From: JBMNMU01 sp050953505
GTDB taxonomy: Bacteria; Bacillota; Clostridia; Peptostreptococcales; Anaerovoracaceae
NCBI GenBank assembly: GCA_050953505.1
Contig: JBMNMU010000001.1
Location: 620,001-684,000, forward strand
Reading direction: 5' to 3'
DNA length: 64,000 nt
Under the pieces are notes generated by a model. That model ran no database searches and had not been told where the DNA came from. It saw only the letters and a list, made by a program, of their open reading frames with translations. Position 1 is the stretch's first letter; each line of letters begins with the position of its first letter. Below are positions 15,115 to 24,380 of this stretch, piece by piece. The translations under genes were made by a program, and so were the position numbers.

Positions 15115-17808
15115 ATGGAAAAAAATTTAGCCAAAACATATAATCCCAAGGATTTTGAGAATAGAATTTACGATATGTGGGAGGAAAATCATGCTTTTAG
15201 GGCAGAGCGTGATGAAAACAAGAAGTCCTTTACTATTGTAATACCGCCTCCTAATATTACCGGACAGCTGCATATGGGACATGCGCTGGATCAAACCCTT
15301 CAAGATGTATTAATTAGATGGAAAAGAATGCAGGGCTTTAGTGCGCTTTGGCTACCCGGTAGTGACCACGCTAGTATCGCCACAGAAGTAAAGGTGGTTG
15401 ATAAGATTAGAGAAGAAGAAGGAAAGACAAAGGAAGAACTTGGCCGTGAGGAATTTTTAAAGCGTGCTTGGCAGTGGAAGGCGCTTTACGGGGGCAAAAT
15501 CACTGAGCAGATGAGAAAGCTTGGTAATTCCTGTGATTGGGAGAGAGAACGTTTTACTATGGATGAAGGCTGCAACAAGGCAGTTATTCATACCTTTGTA
15601 AAGCTTTATGAAAAAGGTTTAATATATAGAGGAAATAGATTAATCAACTGGTGCCCAAGTTGTAAGACTTCTCTTTCTGATGCCGAAGTAGAACACGAAG
15701 ATAAGGATGGAAAGTACTACCACTTCAGATATCCAGGTGCAGACGGGGGAGAAGGCATCGTAGTTGCAACATCAAGACCTGAAACCATGTTTGGAGACGT
15801 GGCTGTTGCTGTTCATCCTGAGGATGAGCGATATAAAGATTTAGTCGGAAAAGATGTCATTCTACCTATCGTTGGAAAAAGAATCCCTGTGATAGCAGAC
15901 CCTTATCCAGATCCGGAAAAAGGAACAGGTGCTGTTAAAATCACCCCTGCTCACGACCCAAATGACTTTGAAGTAGGGGAAAGACATCATCTAGACAGTC
16001 CTTCTTGCATTAATCCTGATGCCACCATGAATAGTTTGGCAGGAAAATATGAAGGAATGGATAGATACCAATGTAGGAAAGCCTGGGTTAAGGAATTAGA
16101 AGAAGGCGGTTATCTTGTAAAGGTAGAGGAAAAAGTAATTCCACTAGGTGGATGCTACAGGTGCGATACCGTCATCGAGCCGATGCTGTCAGATCAATGG
16201 TTTGTAAAAATGCATGATTTAGCACAGCCAGCCATCGCTGTGGCAAAATCTAAGGAATTGGTTTTAGTTCCAGAAAGATTTGAGAAGATCTATCTAAACT
16301 GGCTGGAAAACATTAGAGACTGGTGCATTTCAAGACAGCTTTGGTGGGGCCACAGAATACCGGCTTATTACTGCGATGACTGTGATGAACTGATGGTTTC
16401 CGAAACTGCACCAGAAAAATGTACAAAATGCGGAAGTGCCAATATAACTCAGGATGAAGATGTACTGGATACTTGGTTCAGCTCTGCTTTATGGCCTTTT
16501 TCCACCTTGGGATGGCCAGAGGAAACAGAGGATCTGAAATATTTTTTCCCGACGGATGTGTTGGTGACTGGCTATGATATTATCTTTTTCTGGGTAGTGA
16601 GAATGGTATTTTCTAGCTTAGAGCTTATGGGAGAGATTCCGTTTAAACATGTATATGTACACGGCTTGGTGCGAGATGCAGAAGGTCGAAAAATGAGCAA
16701 ATCATTGGGAAATGGCGTGGATCCCCTGGAGGTCATTGATCAGTATGGGGCAGATGCCTTAAGATTCATGCTCATGACGGGTATTACACCAGGTAACGAT
16801 ATGAGATTCCAGATTGAAAAGCTTGAATCCAGCAGAAACTTTGCCAATAAGCTTTGGAATGCATCAAGATTTGTCATTATGAACCTATTGGAGGAAGATG
16901 GAAGCTTCAAACCTATGGCCTCTGATAAGGACGGACTTAAGGCTCTTTCGCTGAAAGATGAAGACCGATGGATTTTGGAAACAGTCAATACCGCTGTCCA
17001 TGAGATAACGGCAAATATGGATAAGTTTGAACTTTCTCTAGCGGCTCAAAAGATCTATGAGCTTATTTGGAATGAATACTGTGACTGGTACATCGAGCTT
17101 GTTAAGAGTAGGCTTTACGGAGATGATGAAGAAGATAAAAAGGTGGCAAGATATGTTCTTGTAAGGGTTTTAAAAGATATACTGAAGCTTCTTCATCCAT
17201 TTATGCCATTTATTACAGAAGAAATCTGGAGCTATTTGCCAAAAACAGAAGTGGAAAACGAGAATACGGAAGGATTTTTGATAAAGGCGAGCTGGCCTGT
17301 GGAAGAAAAATATGGATTTGAAGAATCTGTAAAAATTATTGAAATGACAATGGATGCTATTCGAAGCATTAGAAATATCAGAGCGGAGGCCGATGCAGCA
17401 CCTTCCAGAAAGCTGAGAGCCACCATTTTACCTGCAGAGGGTAGGTTAGATGTTATAAAAGCAGGGGAAAGACATATTAAAAATCTTGCAAATATTACAG
17501 AAATTAGTTTCATCACTGATAAAGCTGCAGTGCCGGAGGACGTTATGTCGGCTGTCATAGATGGTGCTGAAATCTTCATACCTCTTGATGATTTGCTAGA
17601 TTATAAAGCAGAGCAGGAAAGACTTCAGAAGGAGCAGAAAAAACTCCTTGGTGAGGTATCCAGATTGAAGGGCAAGCTGTCCAATGAAGGCTTTATCAAT
17701 AAGGCCCCAGAAAAGGTTGTGGCAGAAGAAAGGGAAAAGCTTGCAAAGTATGAAGACATGCTAGAAAAAGTAGTAGCTAGGTTAAGCTTAGTAGAGAAAA
17801 AGTTGTAA
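15115..17808 (+). CDS. valS: Valyl-tRNA synthetase
   Basis: It charges tRNA-Val with valine. The 897 residues include the class Ia signatures: PPPNITGQLHMGHALDQ near residue 44 (HIGH motif) and GRKMSKSLGNGVDP near residue 524 (KMSKS motif). The editing domain lies between them (ATSRPETMFGDVAVAVHPED). CYRCDTVIEP and CDDCDELM/CTKCG show zinc-type cysteine pairs. The C-terminal 65 residues form the coiled coil that contacts tRNA (AEQERLQKEQKKLLGEV). Only 6 bp follow larC, so there is no room for a T-box leader directly upstream, although valS in Firmicutes often has one. folC follows after a repeat, as in many Firmicutes. Confidence 0.98.
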   Translation: MEKNLAKTYNPKDFENRIYDMWEENHAFRAERDENKKSFTIVIPPPNITGQLHMGHALDQTLQDVLIRWKRMQGFSALWLPGSDHASIATEVKVVDKIREEEGKTKEELGREEFLKRAWQWKALYGGKITEQMRKLGNSCDWERERFTMDEGCNKAVIHTFVKLYEKGLIYRGNRLINWCPSCKTSLSDAEVEHEDKDGKYYHFRYPGADGGEGIVVATSRPETMFGDVAVAVHPEDERYKDLVGKDVILPIVGKRIPVIADPYPDPEKGTGAVKITPAHDPNDFEVGERHHLDSPSCINPDATMNSLAGKYEGMDRYQCRKAWVKELEEGGYLVKVEEKVIPLGGCYRCDTVIEPMLSDQWFVKMHDLAQPAIAVAKSKELVLVPERFEKIYLNWLENIRDWCISRQLWWGHRIPAYYCDDCDELMVSETAPEKCTKCGSANITQDEDVLDTWFSSALWPFSTLGWPEETEDLKYFFPTDVLVTGYDIIFFWVVRMVFSSLELMGEIPFKHVYVHGLVRDAEGRKMSKSLGNGVDPLEVIDQYGADALRFMLMTGITPGNDMRFQIEKLESSRNFANKLWNASRFVIMNLLEEDGSFKPMASDKDGLKALSLKDEDRWILETVNTAVHEITANMDKFELSLAAQKIYELIWNEYCDWYIELVKSRLYGDDEEDKKVARYVLVRVLKDILKLLHPFMPFITEEIWSYLPKTEVENENTEGFLIKASWPVEEKYGFEESVKIIEMTMDAIRSIRNIRAEADAAPSRKLRATILPAEGRLDVIKAGERHIKNLANITEISFITDKAAVPEDVMSAVIDGAEIFIPLDDLLDYKAEQERLQKEQKKLLGEVSRLKGKLSNEGFINKAPEKVVAEEREKLAKYEDMLEKVVARLSLVEKKL

Positions 17809-17820
17809 AAAGGGCAATAT

Positions 17821-17845
17821 GGAAAAGGTACTGGGTACCTTTTCC
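17821..17845. terminator. Hairpin after valS
   Basis: GGAAAAGGTAC and GTACCTTTTCC are perfect 11-bp arms with a 3-base loop, 12 bp after the valS stop. No T-tract follows on the plus strand, so termination would be weak. Confidence 0.5.
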
Positions 17846-17848
17846 GCC

Positions 17849-17935
17849 TTAACATTCTGCCCGAAGTACAGCGTACTTCGCTAGGCAGAATTTATGCTGA
17901 GATTTCCAAATCTTTGATTTGTTGAAATCTGTCGT
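17849..17935. repeat. Double-hairpin repeat with compensating stem changes
   Basis: The outer arms ATTCTGCC/GGCAGAAT are kept, but the inner stem is GAAGTAC/GTACTTC instead of AAAACGC/GCGTTTT. The second hairpin is GATTT.CAAATC/GATTTG..AAATC instead of the AGCTGG type. Pairing is preserved although both stem sequences changed. It separates valS from folC. Confidence 0.8.
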
Positions 17936-17956
17936 ATATATGGGGGAAGGGATAGA

Positions 17957-19258
17957 ATGACATACGAAGAAACTATCGAAAAGATACACAGTTTTAATAA
18001 ATTTGGTAGCAAACTAGGGCTGGAGCGCATGACAAAGTTAATGGAGCTGCTGGGCAATCCCCAAAATAAAATGAAAATTATTCATGTTGGAGGCAGCAAT
18101 GGCAAGGGCTCTGTTTGCAGATTTCTTTATTCTATCCTACAAGAAAACGGCTATCGGACAGGCCTGTATACGTCTCCATATCTTGAAAAATTTACGGAGC
18201 GAATAGAATTTAACGGCTCAGAAATTTCCCCTGAGGATCTGACGAAATACACAAAGCTGGTTCTAAGTAAAGTAGACCAGATGATAGGGGAGGGCTATGA
18301 TTCTCCCACAGAATTCGAGCTCATCACAGCCATAGGCTTTGCTTATTTTGCAGAACAGGATATAGATTTTTTACTTCTTGAGGTAGGCCTGGGTGGCAGC
18401 GGGGATTCTACAAACGTGGTTGAAAACCCAATTGCTACAGTTATAACCTCTATATCCTATGACCACATGGATTATCTTGGCGATACCTTGGAAAAGATAG
18501 CCATTGAGAAGGGGGGAATTATAAAATCAGGTGCCCCCGTTGTATTTCATGTAGAGGATCAAAAAGCGGCGGAAGCCATTGAAAAGATTGCAAAAGAAAA
18601 AGGGAGCCAGGCTAGAAATATATTTGCTCATCCTGTTACCAACATAAGAAAGACTATTAATGGCTATAGCTTTGATACAAAGATAGGAGATGAGGATTAC
18701 ACTCAACTCTCTATTTCTATGATAGGAATGCATCAAGTTTCAAATGCCCTATGCGCCCTGACTGTGATTGAAATTCTAAGAAGTAGGAATATAATAAATA
18801 TTGATAAGGAAAGGGTTATCATAGGGATTTCTAAAGCAAAGCATAAGGGAAGGCTAGAAATACTAAAAACCAATCCCTATATCATTATCGATGGGGCACA
18901 CAACGAGGCTGGAGCCAGGGCTCTTTCTAATGCGATAAATGAGCATTTCTCTGACAAGAGGATTCTGTTAATTACTGGTATGTTGGGAGACAAAAAAATC
19001 GATAAAATACTGACTAGGTTCAGTGAGATAACAAATGATTTTGTAGCCACAGAACCGGATAATCCAAGGAAATTTCCCGCACAAAATCTTTGCAGACAGG
19101 TGGAGGCTGCTGGGAATCATTGTATCTCCATTCCTAACATAGAAGAGGCCTGTCAATATGCTTTGGATAATTTATCTCGCTTCGATGTAATCATCTTTGC
19201 AGGATCATTATATCTTATTGGAAGGGTTAGAGGGATTTTGAACAATGAAGAAGTATAA
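17957..19258 (+). CDS. folC: Folylpolyglutamate/dihydrofolate synthase
   Basis: It adds glutamate to folates and probably also to dihydropteroate. It is a Mur-ligase-like ATPase of 433 residues: P-loop IHVGGSNGKGSVCRFLYSIL near residue 41, the LLLEVGLGGSGDSTNVV block near 142 (the D-x-T-N metal/folate region), SYDHMDYLGDTLEKIA near 171, and PYIIIDGAHNEAGARAL near 310 at the start of the C-terminal domain. In most family members the block reads GLGGR.D.TN; here serine stands where arginine is usual. GGAAGGG precedes the ATG. Its 3' end overlaps the lipid kinase gene by 14 nt. Confidence 0.94.
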   Translation: MTYEETIEKIHSFNKFGSKLGLERMTKLMELLGNPQNKMKIIHVGGSNGKGSVCRFLYSILQENGYRTGLYTSPYLEKFTERIEFNGSEISPEDLTKYTKLVLSKVDQMIGEGYDSPTEFELITAIGFAYFAEQDIDFLLLEVGLGGSGDSTNVVENPIATVITSISYDHMDYLGDTLEKIAIEKGGIIKSGAPVVFHVEDQKAAEAIEKIAKEKGSQARNIFAHPVTNIRKTINGYSFDTKIGDEDYTQLSISMIGMHQVSNALCALTVIEILRSRNIINIDKERVIIGISKAKHKGRLEILKTNPYIIIDGAHNEAGARALSNAINEHFSDKRILLITGMLGDKKIDKILTRFSEITNDFVATEPDNPRKFPAQNLCRQVEAAGNHCISIPNIEEACQYALDNLSRFDVIIFAGSLYLIGRVRGILNNEEV

Positions 19259-20159
19259 AGTATTACTATTCTATAATGCCTTTGCAGGCAACGGAATGTT
19301 TGCAAACAGCTTAGACACAATTATAGCAAGATTCCAGAAAAACGGAATGATGATTATACCCGTCAGGGCAGACCAAAATGGGACTATTGAAAGCGTTCTT
19401 AAAAGAATAAATCCCAAGGAGTATAGGAAGATTATCGTAGCTGGAGGGGATGGAACAATCAATATATTGGTTAATGCTATGATAAACAACGATATTCATT
19501 TACCAATTGCCCTATTTCCAGCGGGAACCGCTAATGATTTGGCTTATTATTTTGATATTCCTACTACCATTGACGAAATGATAGAGATTGCCCTGAACGA
19601 AAATTACACCTGTTGCGATGTAGGGCAAGAAAACTGTAAATATTTTATAAATGTAGCTGCTTTAGGATTTTTAGTTGATGTCAGCCAGAAAACAGATCCA
19701 GCTATTAAAAATACGCTGGGTATTATGTCCTATTATTTAAGGGGAATGAGAGAAATTCCCAATTTGAAACCATTCAATGTTAGAATTACCAGCGATGAGT
19801 ACACTGCTGAAGAAAAGATATATTTTATGTTGGCCATGAATGGACGTTCTGCAGGTGGTTTTAGAAGATTATCACCAAAAGCAGTGATAAATGATGGACT
19901 TTTAGATATAATGCTGTTTAAAGAGATGCCTATTCGGGACATTGCACCCTTATTGTTTAATATTGTAGCTGGGCACCATCAAGAGAATAAAAACGTTATA
20001 TTTTTTAGAACGAAAAAAGTCCATATAGAGGCAGATCAGGCAATAGGATCGGATGTAGATGGAGAAAAGGGCTGTGATTTGCCACTAACCATTAAAGTAT
20101 TGGAGAAACGGTTGATGATAAATACCAAGTACAGCGATATGGAAGGGACCATCTGGTAG
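19245..20159 (+). CDS. Diacylglycerol kinase-family lipid kinase (YegS/DgkB type)
   Basis: It has 304 residues with the DAGK catalytic fold. The signatures are LLFYNAFAGNG near the start, VAGGDGTINILVNAM near residue 66 (nucleotide-binding GGDGT) and PAGTANDLAYYFDIP near 92. The C-terminal half is the beta-sandwich domain (KVHIEADQAIGSDVDGE). Relatives phosphorylate diacylglycerol or related lipids at the membrane face, recycling lipids from teichoic acid or membrane turnover; the substrate here is inferred. It overlaps folC by 14 nt and its stop codon overlaps the next start, so folC, this gene and the following one look like one unit. Confidence 0.88.
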   Translation: MKKYKVLLFYNAFAGNGMFANSLDTIIARFQKNGMMIIPVRADQNGTIESVLKRINPKEYRKIIVAGGDGTINILVNAMINNDIHLPIALFPAGTANDLAYYFDIPTTIDEMIEIALNENYTCCDVGQENCKYFINVAALGFLVDVSQKTDPAIKNTLGIMSYYLRGMREIPNLKPFNVRITSDEYTAEEKIYFMLAMNGRSAGGFRRLSPKAVINDGLLDIMLFKEMPIRDIAPLLFNIVAGHHQENKNVIFFRTKKVHIEADQAIGSDVDGEKGCDLPLTIKVLEKRLMINTKYSDMEGTIW

Positions 20160-20872
20160 TGGTTAAAGCTGGCGAAATGAGAAGGGTTTTTATATCTGAG
20201 CAATCTAATGATATGGTAAAGGCCTATTTATACGAAAAGGGATATATGGTCTGTGAGATTAGAAGGACTTCTGCAGTTTATCCTAGCGTCGCTTCTCACC
20301 CAGATATCTACCTGTGTAATTTAGGCAATGAACTTGTAATGGCTAAGGAACAACTGCCTTTTATAGAGGAGCAGCTTGGCCCGGATTTCAACTATTATCC
20401 GGGGGCTACTCCACTAGGGTATAAATACCCTCATAATGTGAAATACAATGCAGTTAGACTAGGCCATTTTTTTATTCATAACTTTAAACTGACGGATCCC
20501 TTTCTACTGAGTCTTGCAGAAGAAAAAGGCTTGCGGTTGATTCCTGTGAAGCAAGGGTATACCAAATGCAACCTGGTGGTTGTAGATGAGCAATCTGTTA
20601 TCACTTCTGACCTAGGGTTAAAAAAGGCATTAGAACCTTATGGGATAAAGGTCTTAACTGTTTCCCAAGGCCATGTTAAGCTTACCGGTTTTGATTACGG
20701 ATTCTTAGGAGGCGCCTCAGGCCGGGTAGGAAGGGAAATCATTTTTCATGGAAACCTGGCTATGCATCCTGATTATGGAGTAATCAAGGAGTTTATAGAA
20801 GGTCGAAGTCTTACGATTAAGTACTTCAAAGAATTCCCGCTAGAAGATATCGGCTCTATTATAGAGTATTAG
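20159..20872 (+). CDS. Pentein-like (GME-fold) conserved protein, function unknown
   Basis: This 237-residue soluble protein resembles the clostridial DUF6873 family. The layout of short repeated blocks (DIYLCNLGNELVMAKEQ, NAVRLGHFFIHN, YTKCNLVVVDEQSVITSD, then GGASGRVGREIIFHGN) suggests the fold of guanidino-group-modifying enzymes. A cysteine in TKCNLVVVD and histidines are present, but I cannot assign a catalytic triad. The first possible start is a GTG at 20159 that overlaps the stop of the lipid kinase gene. ATG 20177 (MRRVFISEQ) is an alternative; neither has a strong ribosome binding site. Family recognition is moderate and the reaction is unknown. Confidence 0.7.
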   Translation: MVKAGEMRRVFISEQSNDMVKAYLYEKGYMVCEIRRTSAVYPSVASHPDIYLCNLGNELVMAKEQLPFIEEQLGPDFNYYPGATPLGYKYPHNVKYNAVRLGHFFIHNFKLTDPFLLSLAEEKGLRLIPVKQGYTKCNLVVVDEQSVITSDLGLKKALEPYGIKVLTVSQGHVKLTGFDYGFLGGASGRVGREIIFHGNLAMHPDYGVIKEFIEGRSLTIKYFKEFPLEDIGSIIEY

Positions 20873-20932
20873 ACATATATTTATTCGTTATACCTCCTTG
20901 TTTTATGATAAATATTAATATAGAATTTTCAT

Positions 20933-21598
20933 ATGGTTATTATAAATAATGATTGGGATGAAATCCTAAAAGGTGAATTTGAAAAAGAATATTATTTAAA
21001 GCTCAGAAAATTCCTCATTCATGAGTACCGAACAAAAATCATTTATCCGGATATGTATGATATTTTTAATGGGCTTAAATATACGCCATATAATGGCGTA
21101 AAGGTAGTTATATTAGGTCAAGACCCTTACCATCAGCCGAATCAGGCTCATGGTCTTTGTTTTTCAGTGCAGAAGGGAGTGCCTAAGCCACCTTCCTTGG
21201 TGAATATTTTTAAAGAGCTGCAGAGTGACTTAGGGATAGCGCCTCCGGACCATGGTTGTCTTGAAGACTGGGCCAGTCAAGGCGTATTACTATTGAACAC
21301 TGTCCTTACGGTGAGAAAGGGTGAGGCCAACTCACATAAAGGCAAAGGGTGGGAGATTTTCACAGATCAAGTAATCAGCTTGCTGAATAAGAGGGAAAAA
21401 CCGATAGTATTTCTTCTATGGGGGGCCCATGCCAAGTCTAAAGCCGCGCTGATTACCAATAAACATCACCTGATATTAACTGCTGCTCATCCAAGCCCTT
21501 TATCTGCATATAACGGATTTTACGGCTGCAAACACTTTTCAAAAACCAATGATTTTCTTGCTCAGTTTGGAGAAAAGATTCAGTGGGAAATAAAATGA
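20933..21598 (+). CDS. ung: Uracil-DNA glycosylase
   Basis: It removes uracil from DNA in base excision repair. It has 221 residues, a family-1 enzyme: the water-activating loop VVILGQDPYHQPNQAHG near residue 57, the PPSLVNIFKELQ segment, LLLNTVLTVRKGEANSH near 115, and the leucine-loop region AAHPSPLSAYNGFYGCKHFS near 183. All signature residues are present. The ribosome binding site is weak. It lies 60 bp after the pentein-like gene and just upstream of the tiny membrane-protein gene. Confidence 0.98.
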   Translation: MVIINNDWDEILKGEFEKEYYLKLRKFLIHEYRTKIIYPDMYDIFNGLKYTPYNGVKVVILGQDPYHQPNQAHGLCFSVQKGVPKPPSLVNIFKELQSDLGIAPPDHGCLEDWASQGVLLLNTVLTVRKGEANSHKGKGWEIFTDQVISLLNKREKPIVFLLWGAHAKSKAALITNKHHLILTAAHPSPLSAYNGFYGCKHFSKTNDFLAQFGEKIQWEIK

Positions 21599-21645
21599 TG
21601 AGTGAGACATGAGTATTATGAGTACAAGGAAAGGAGTATGTCATT

Positions 21646-21738
21646 ATGGCAATGATGAGTGTGGGTTTTTTAGGCATTGCGTTAGTTGTCGTTGTAGTGA
21701 TTGTCATTGGCCTGGTATTGGCCTTACACAATCGGTGA
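21646..21738 (+). CDS. 30-residue single-span membrane peptide
   Basis: An ATG at 21646 has AAGGAG at 21631-21636, 9 nt upstream. The frame encodes MAMMSVGFLG followed by a hydrophobic run (IALVVVVVIVIGLVLAL) and ends HNR, so it is almost entirely one membrane helix. It ends 19 bp before the lemA start and lies in the same direction, 47 bp after ung. The good ribosome binding site, the fitted spacing and the all-hydrophobic composition argue that it is a real small protein. Its role is unknown; it may act with LemA or the DUF2207 protein. Confidence 0.55.
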   Translation: MAMMSVGFLGIALVVVVVIVIGLVLALHNR

Positions 21739-21757
21739 ACTAATGGAGGGTATTAAT

Positions 21758-22324
21758 ATGGGAACAGGCATGATTATTGGACTAATTATTATTGTTATCA
21801 TAGTTATTCTAATTATTTGGGCCATTGGGGCATATAACGGATTTGTGAGACTGCGAAACATGGTGGAAGAGGCTTTTTCCACGATGGATGTTTACTTGAA
21901 GAAAAGGTATGATCTTATTCCCAATTTAGTAGGAACAGTGAAGGGCTATGCTGCCCATGAAGCTGGAACTCTGGAAAAGGTGGTGCAGGCCAGAAACTTC
22001 GCCGCGGGAGCAACTACAATGGAAGAGAAGGTTCGGGGAGAAAACATGCTACAGGGTACATTGAAAAGCCTGTTTGCAATAGCCGAAGCATACCCTGATT
22101 TAAAGGCAAACACCAATTTTATTGACTTACAATCTCAGCTACAAAGAACAGAGGATGAGATTGCCAATTCCAGGAAATACTATAATGCGGTAGTGAAAGA
22201 ATTCAACACGAAAACAGAGACCTTCCCAAGCAATATTATAGCGGGAATATTCAATTTCACACGGAAAACATTATTTGAAGTCAGCGAAGAAGCAGAAAGA
22301 GAAGCTGTTAGAGTATCGTTTTAA
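21758..22324 (+). CDS. LemA family protein
   Basis: The 188-residue protein has one N-terminal membrane span (GLIIIVIIVILIIWAIGAYN) and then the helical LemA domain, with the family blocks FVRLRNMVEEAFSTMDVYLK, RYDLIPNLVGTVKGYAAHE and NSRKYYNAVVKEFNTKTETFP. Start: a frame from 21701 is open, but GGAGGG at 21745-21750 lies 7 nt before ATG 21758 (MGTGMIIGL). LemA proteins are membrane-anchored with an uncertain role. LemA is often paired with a DUF2207 or TPM-type protein, as with the next gene. The two probably form an operon, with the small membrane peptide upstream. Confidence 0.93.
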   Translation: MGTGMIIGLIIIVIIVILIIWAIGAYNGFVRLRNMVEEAFSTMDVYLKKRYDLIPNLVGTVKGYAAHEAGTLEKVVQARNFAAGATTMEEKVRGENMLQGTLKSLFAIAEAYPDLKANTNFIDLQSQLQRTEDEIANSRKYYNAVVKEFNTKTETFPSNIIAGIFNFTRKTLFEVSEEAEREAVRVSF

Positions 22325-22387
22325 TGAAAAAAAGATTAATTGTTTGTAAGTTATTTTACCGGAAGCTTTTGAAGGGATTGATGGTCC

Positions 22388-24298
22388 ATGAGAGCATTAA
22401 AGAGGATGATATCCATTCTTTTAATCACCATACTGTGCTTGGGTCTTGGCGTGTCTTATGCCCATGCAGAAGCCTTTGAAACCCGGCGATATGATGTTGA
22501 AATAAATCTTTTTGAGAATAACTCATTTGTCGTTACAGAAAATATTCAGGTTGACTTTTCAGAGCCAAGGCATGGCATCTTCCGGTATCTACCCTATCGA
22601 GGAACCGTAATAAGTGAAGTGGACGGAAAGGTGGTTGAGGAGCCTTATCGGCTTCTTATTTCAGATATTTATGTAGAAGGCTATCCTTTTGAAGCCTATA
22701 AGGAAAGCGGCAATGCGGTAATACAAATTGGAGATGCTGGCTACAGGGTGGAAGGTCGCCATAATTATCAGGTTTCCTATAAGGTTACTGCATATGATGA
22801 CGGAGACATAGAAAGGGATCGTTTTTATTGGAACATACTTCCCCACGGATGGAGCACGCCTATTGAGGGTTCATCTATAGTGATCCATATGCCCAAGAAT
22901 TTTGATGAAAGCAGGGTTGAATTGATAGCTGGCAACTATGGCGCAGTGGACATGGATGCTTTTAGTTGGACCGTTGACGGAAATACCATTAGGGCCGAAG
23001 CTACAAGAACTTTAGATACAGGAGAGGGTGCCACATTAAATATTCTTCTTCCCGAAGGCTATTTTGTTGGAGAAAAATCTACAGCATGGATGCTCTGGTT
23101 GATGCTTCTGTTAATGATAGCGGCGCCCCTTATTAGTATATTATTATGGTTTATGTTTGGCCGAGATCCTAAGGTCATTAAGACCGTGGAATTTTATCCT
23201 CCCGAAGGGATCAGCTCGGCAGAAGCCGGATATATAATAGATGGGTATGTGGATAGTAAGGATGTTGTTTCTCTGGTCATATATTGGGCTAACCAAGGTT
23301 ATTTATCCATAAAAGAAGAAAAGAATGAAGACTTTATATTGATAAAGCTGAAGGAACTTCCGGGAACAGCTAAAACCTATGAGCATACCATGTTCTATGG
23401 GTTATTCCATAATAGGGACCAAGTGTCAGTAGAAGATCTGAAGGAAGATTTCTATGGAAGCTTTGAAGCCACCAAAGGTCAGCTGAAGGCTTATTATACC
23501 CTGAATAAAAAGAACAGGATTTTTAGCCATACTTCCATAGCCGCAAGGGGCTTTGGCACCTTGATTATGTTAATTCCTCCTGCTGCCCTCATTATACTAG
23601 GTACCCTAGGGAGGATGGCGGATGAAATCTGGGTGGCTATGACGATTCCTATATTAATACTATCTATAATAGGTTTTTCCATTATCATAACAGCTTATGA
23701 CAAAAGAGACAGCCTTTCTAAATCTAAGGCAGGAACCTTAAGGTTGTTCGGCTACGTGTTTTGTGCTCTGGTAGGAGCGGGCTTACTTTTCTTCAGTTAT
23801 CGGGTATTGGATAGTATTTTGTACGGTGTTGTGGCTATTTTAGGATTTTTAGTCACATTAACTTTTACCGTTGCCATGAAAAGTCGTACCCCAAAGGGCA
23901 GTGCATTGCTAGGTAAGATTTTAGGATTTAGGGAGTTTATCAGAACTGCAGAGGTGGATAGGATCAACCGCCTGGTGGAAGAAAACCCTCAATACTTCTA
24001 TGATGTTTTGCCTTATGCCTATGTTTTTGGCTTAACGGATCGATGGGCAAAGAAATTTGAGGGCATTATCGTGGAACCTCCTCAGTGGTATGACACTTAC
24101 TATACAGGTAATATGTTTAGCACCTTAATCTTTATGAGGGCTTTTAATAACTATACAACGGCCATGCAGAGAAATATTACTATTCCGCCTGCAGCTAAGG
24201 GTGGCGGTGGCTTCTCCGGTGGTGGAGGCGGCGGCTTTTCTGGAGGTGGCGGTTTCTCAGGTGGTGGCATGGGAGGCGGAGGCGGCGGAAGCTGGTAA
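22388..24298 (+). CDS. DUF2207 membrane protein with glycine-rich tail
   Basis: This 636-residue protein has a signal peptide (MISILLITILCLGLGVSYAHA), then an extracytoplasmic DUF2207 domain (residues about 28-230, with SEPRHGIFRYLPYRGTV and FYWNILPHGWSTPIEGSS). A membrane span follows near 235-255, a cytoplasmic part (KTVEFYPPEGISSAEAGYI), and further spans near 385-490. The last 35 residues are GGGGFSGGGG-type repeats. YciQ-like proteins of this type commonly follow lemA. Function is not established; an envelope role is inferred. A strong palindrome (24308-24380) right after the stop probably ends the transcript. Confidence 0.88.
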   Translation: MRALKRMISILLITILCLGLGVSYAHAEAFETRRYDVEINLFENNSFVVTENIQVDFSEPRHGIFRYLPYRGTVISEVDGKVVEEPYRLLISDIYVEGYPFEAYKESGNAVIQIGDAGYRVEGRHNYQVSYKVTAYDDGDIERDRFYWNILPHGWSTPIEGSSIVIHMPKNFDESRVELIAGNYGAVDMDAFSWTVDGNTIRAEATRTLDTGEGATLNILLPEGYFVGEKSTAWMLWLMLLLMIAAPLISILLWFMFGRDPKVIKTVEFYPPEGISSAEAGYIIDGYVDSKDVVSLVIYWANQGYLSIKEEKNEDFILIKLKELPGTAKTYEHTMFYGLFHNRDQVSVEDLKEDFYGSFEATKGQLKAYYTLNKKNRIFSHTSIAARGFGTLIMLIPPAALIILGTLGRMADEIWVAMTIPILILSIIGFSIIITAYDKRDSLSKSKAGTLRLFGYVFCALVGAGLLFFSYRVLDSILYGVVAILGFLVTLTFTVAMKSRTPKGSALLGKILGFREFIRTAEVDRINRLVEENPQYFYDVLPYAYVFGLTDRWAKKFEGIIVEPPQWYDTYYTGNMFSTLIFMRAFNNYTTAMQRNITIPPAAKGGGGFSGGGGGGFSGGGGFSGGGMGGGGGGSW

Positions 24299-24307
24299 CC
24301 TGCCTCC

Positions 24308-24380
24308 CCAGCCAAAAGACCGAGAGATGATTGGCTGTGGCTGGCGTTCACAGCCAATCATCTCTCGGTCTTTTGGCTGG
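24308..24380. repeat. Dispersed palindrome, copy B (between convergent genes)
   Basis: Arms of about 30 bp (CCAGCCAAAAGACCGAGAGA... and its complement ending ...GGCTGG) enclose a short loop CTGGCGTT. It shares the core GACCGAGAGATGATTGG with copies A, C and D, but its outer bases CCAGCCAAAA/TTTTGGCTGG are its own and still pair. It sits exactly between two stop codons and could terminate both genes. Confidence 0.92.

Noticed and set aside
24151..24357. Proline-rich ORF opposite the DUF2207 gene end
   Set aside because: It is the complement of the glycine-rich tail codons and has no independent support.
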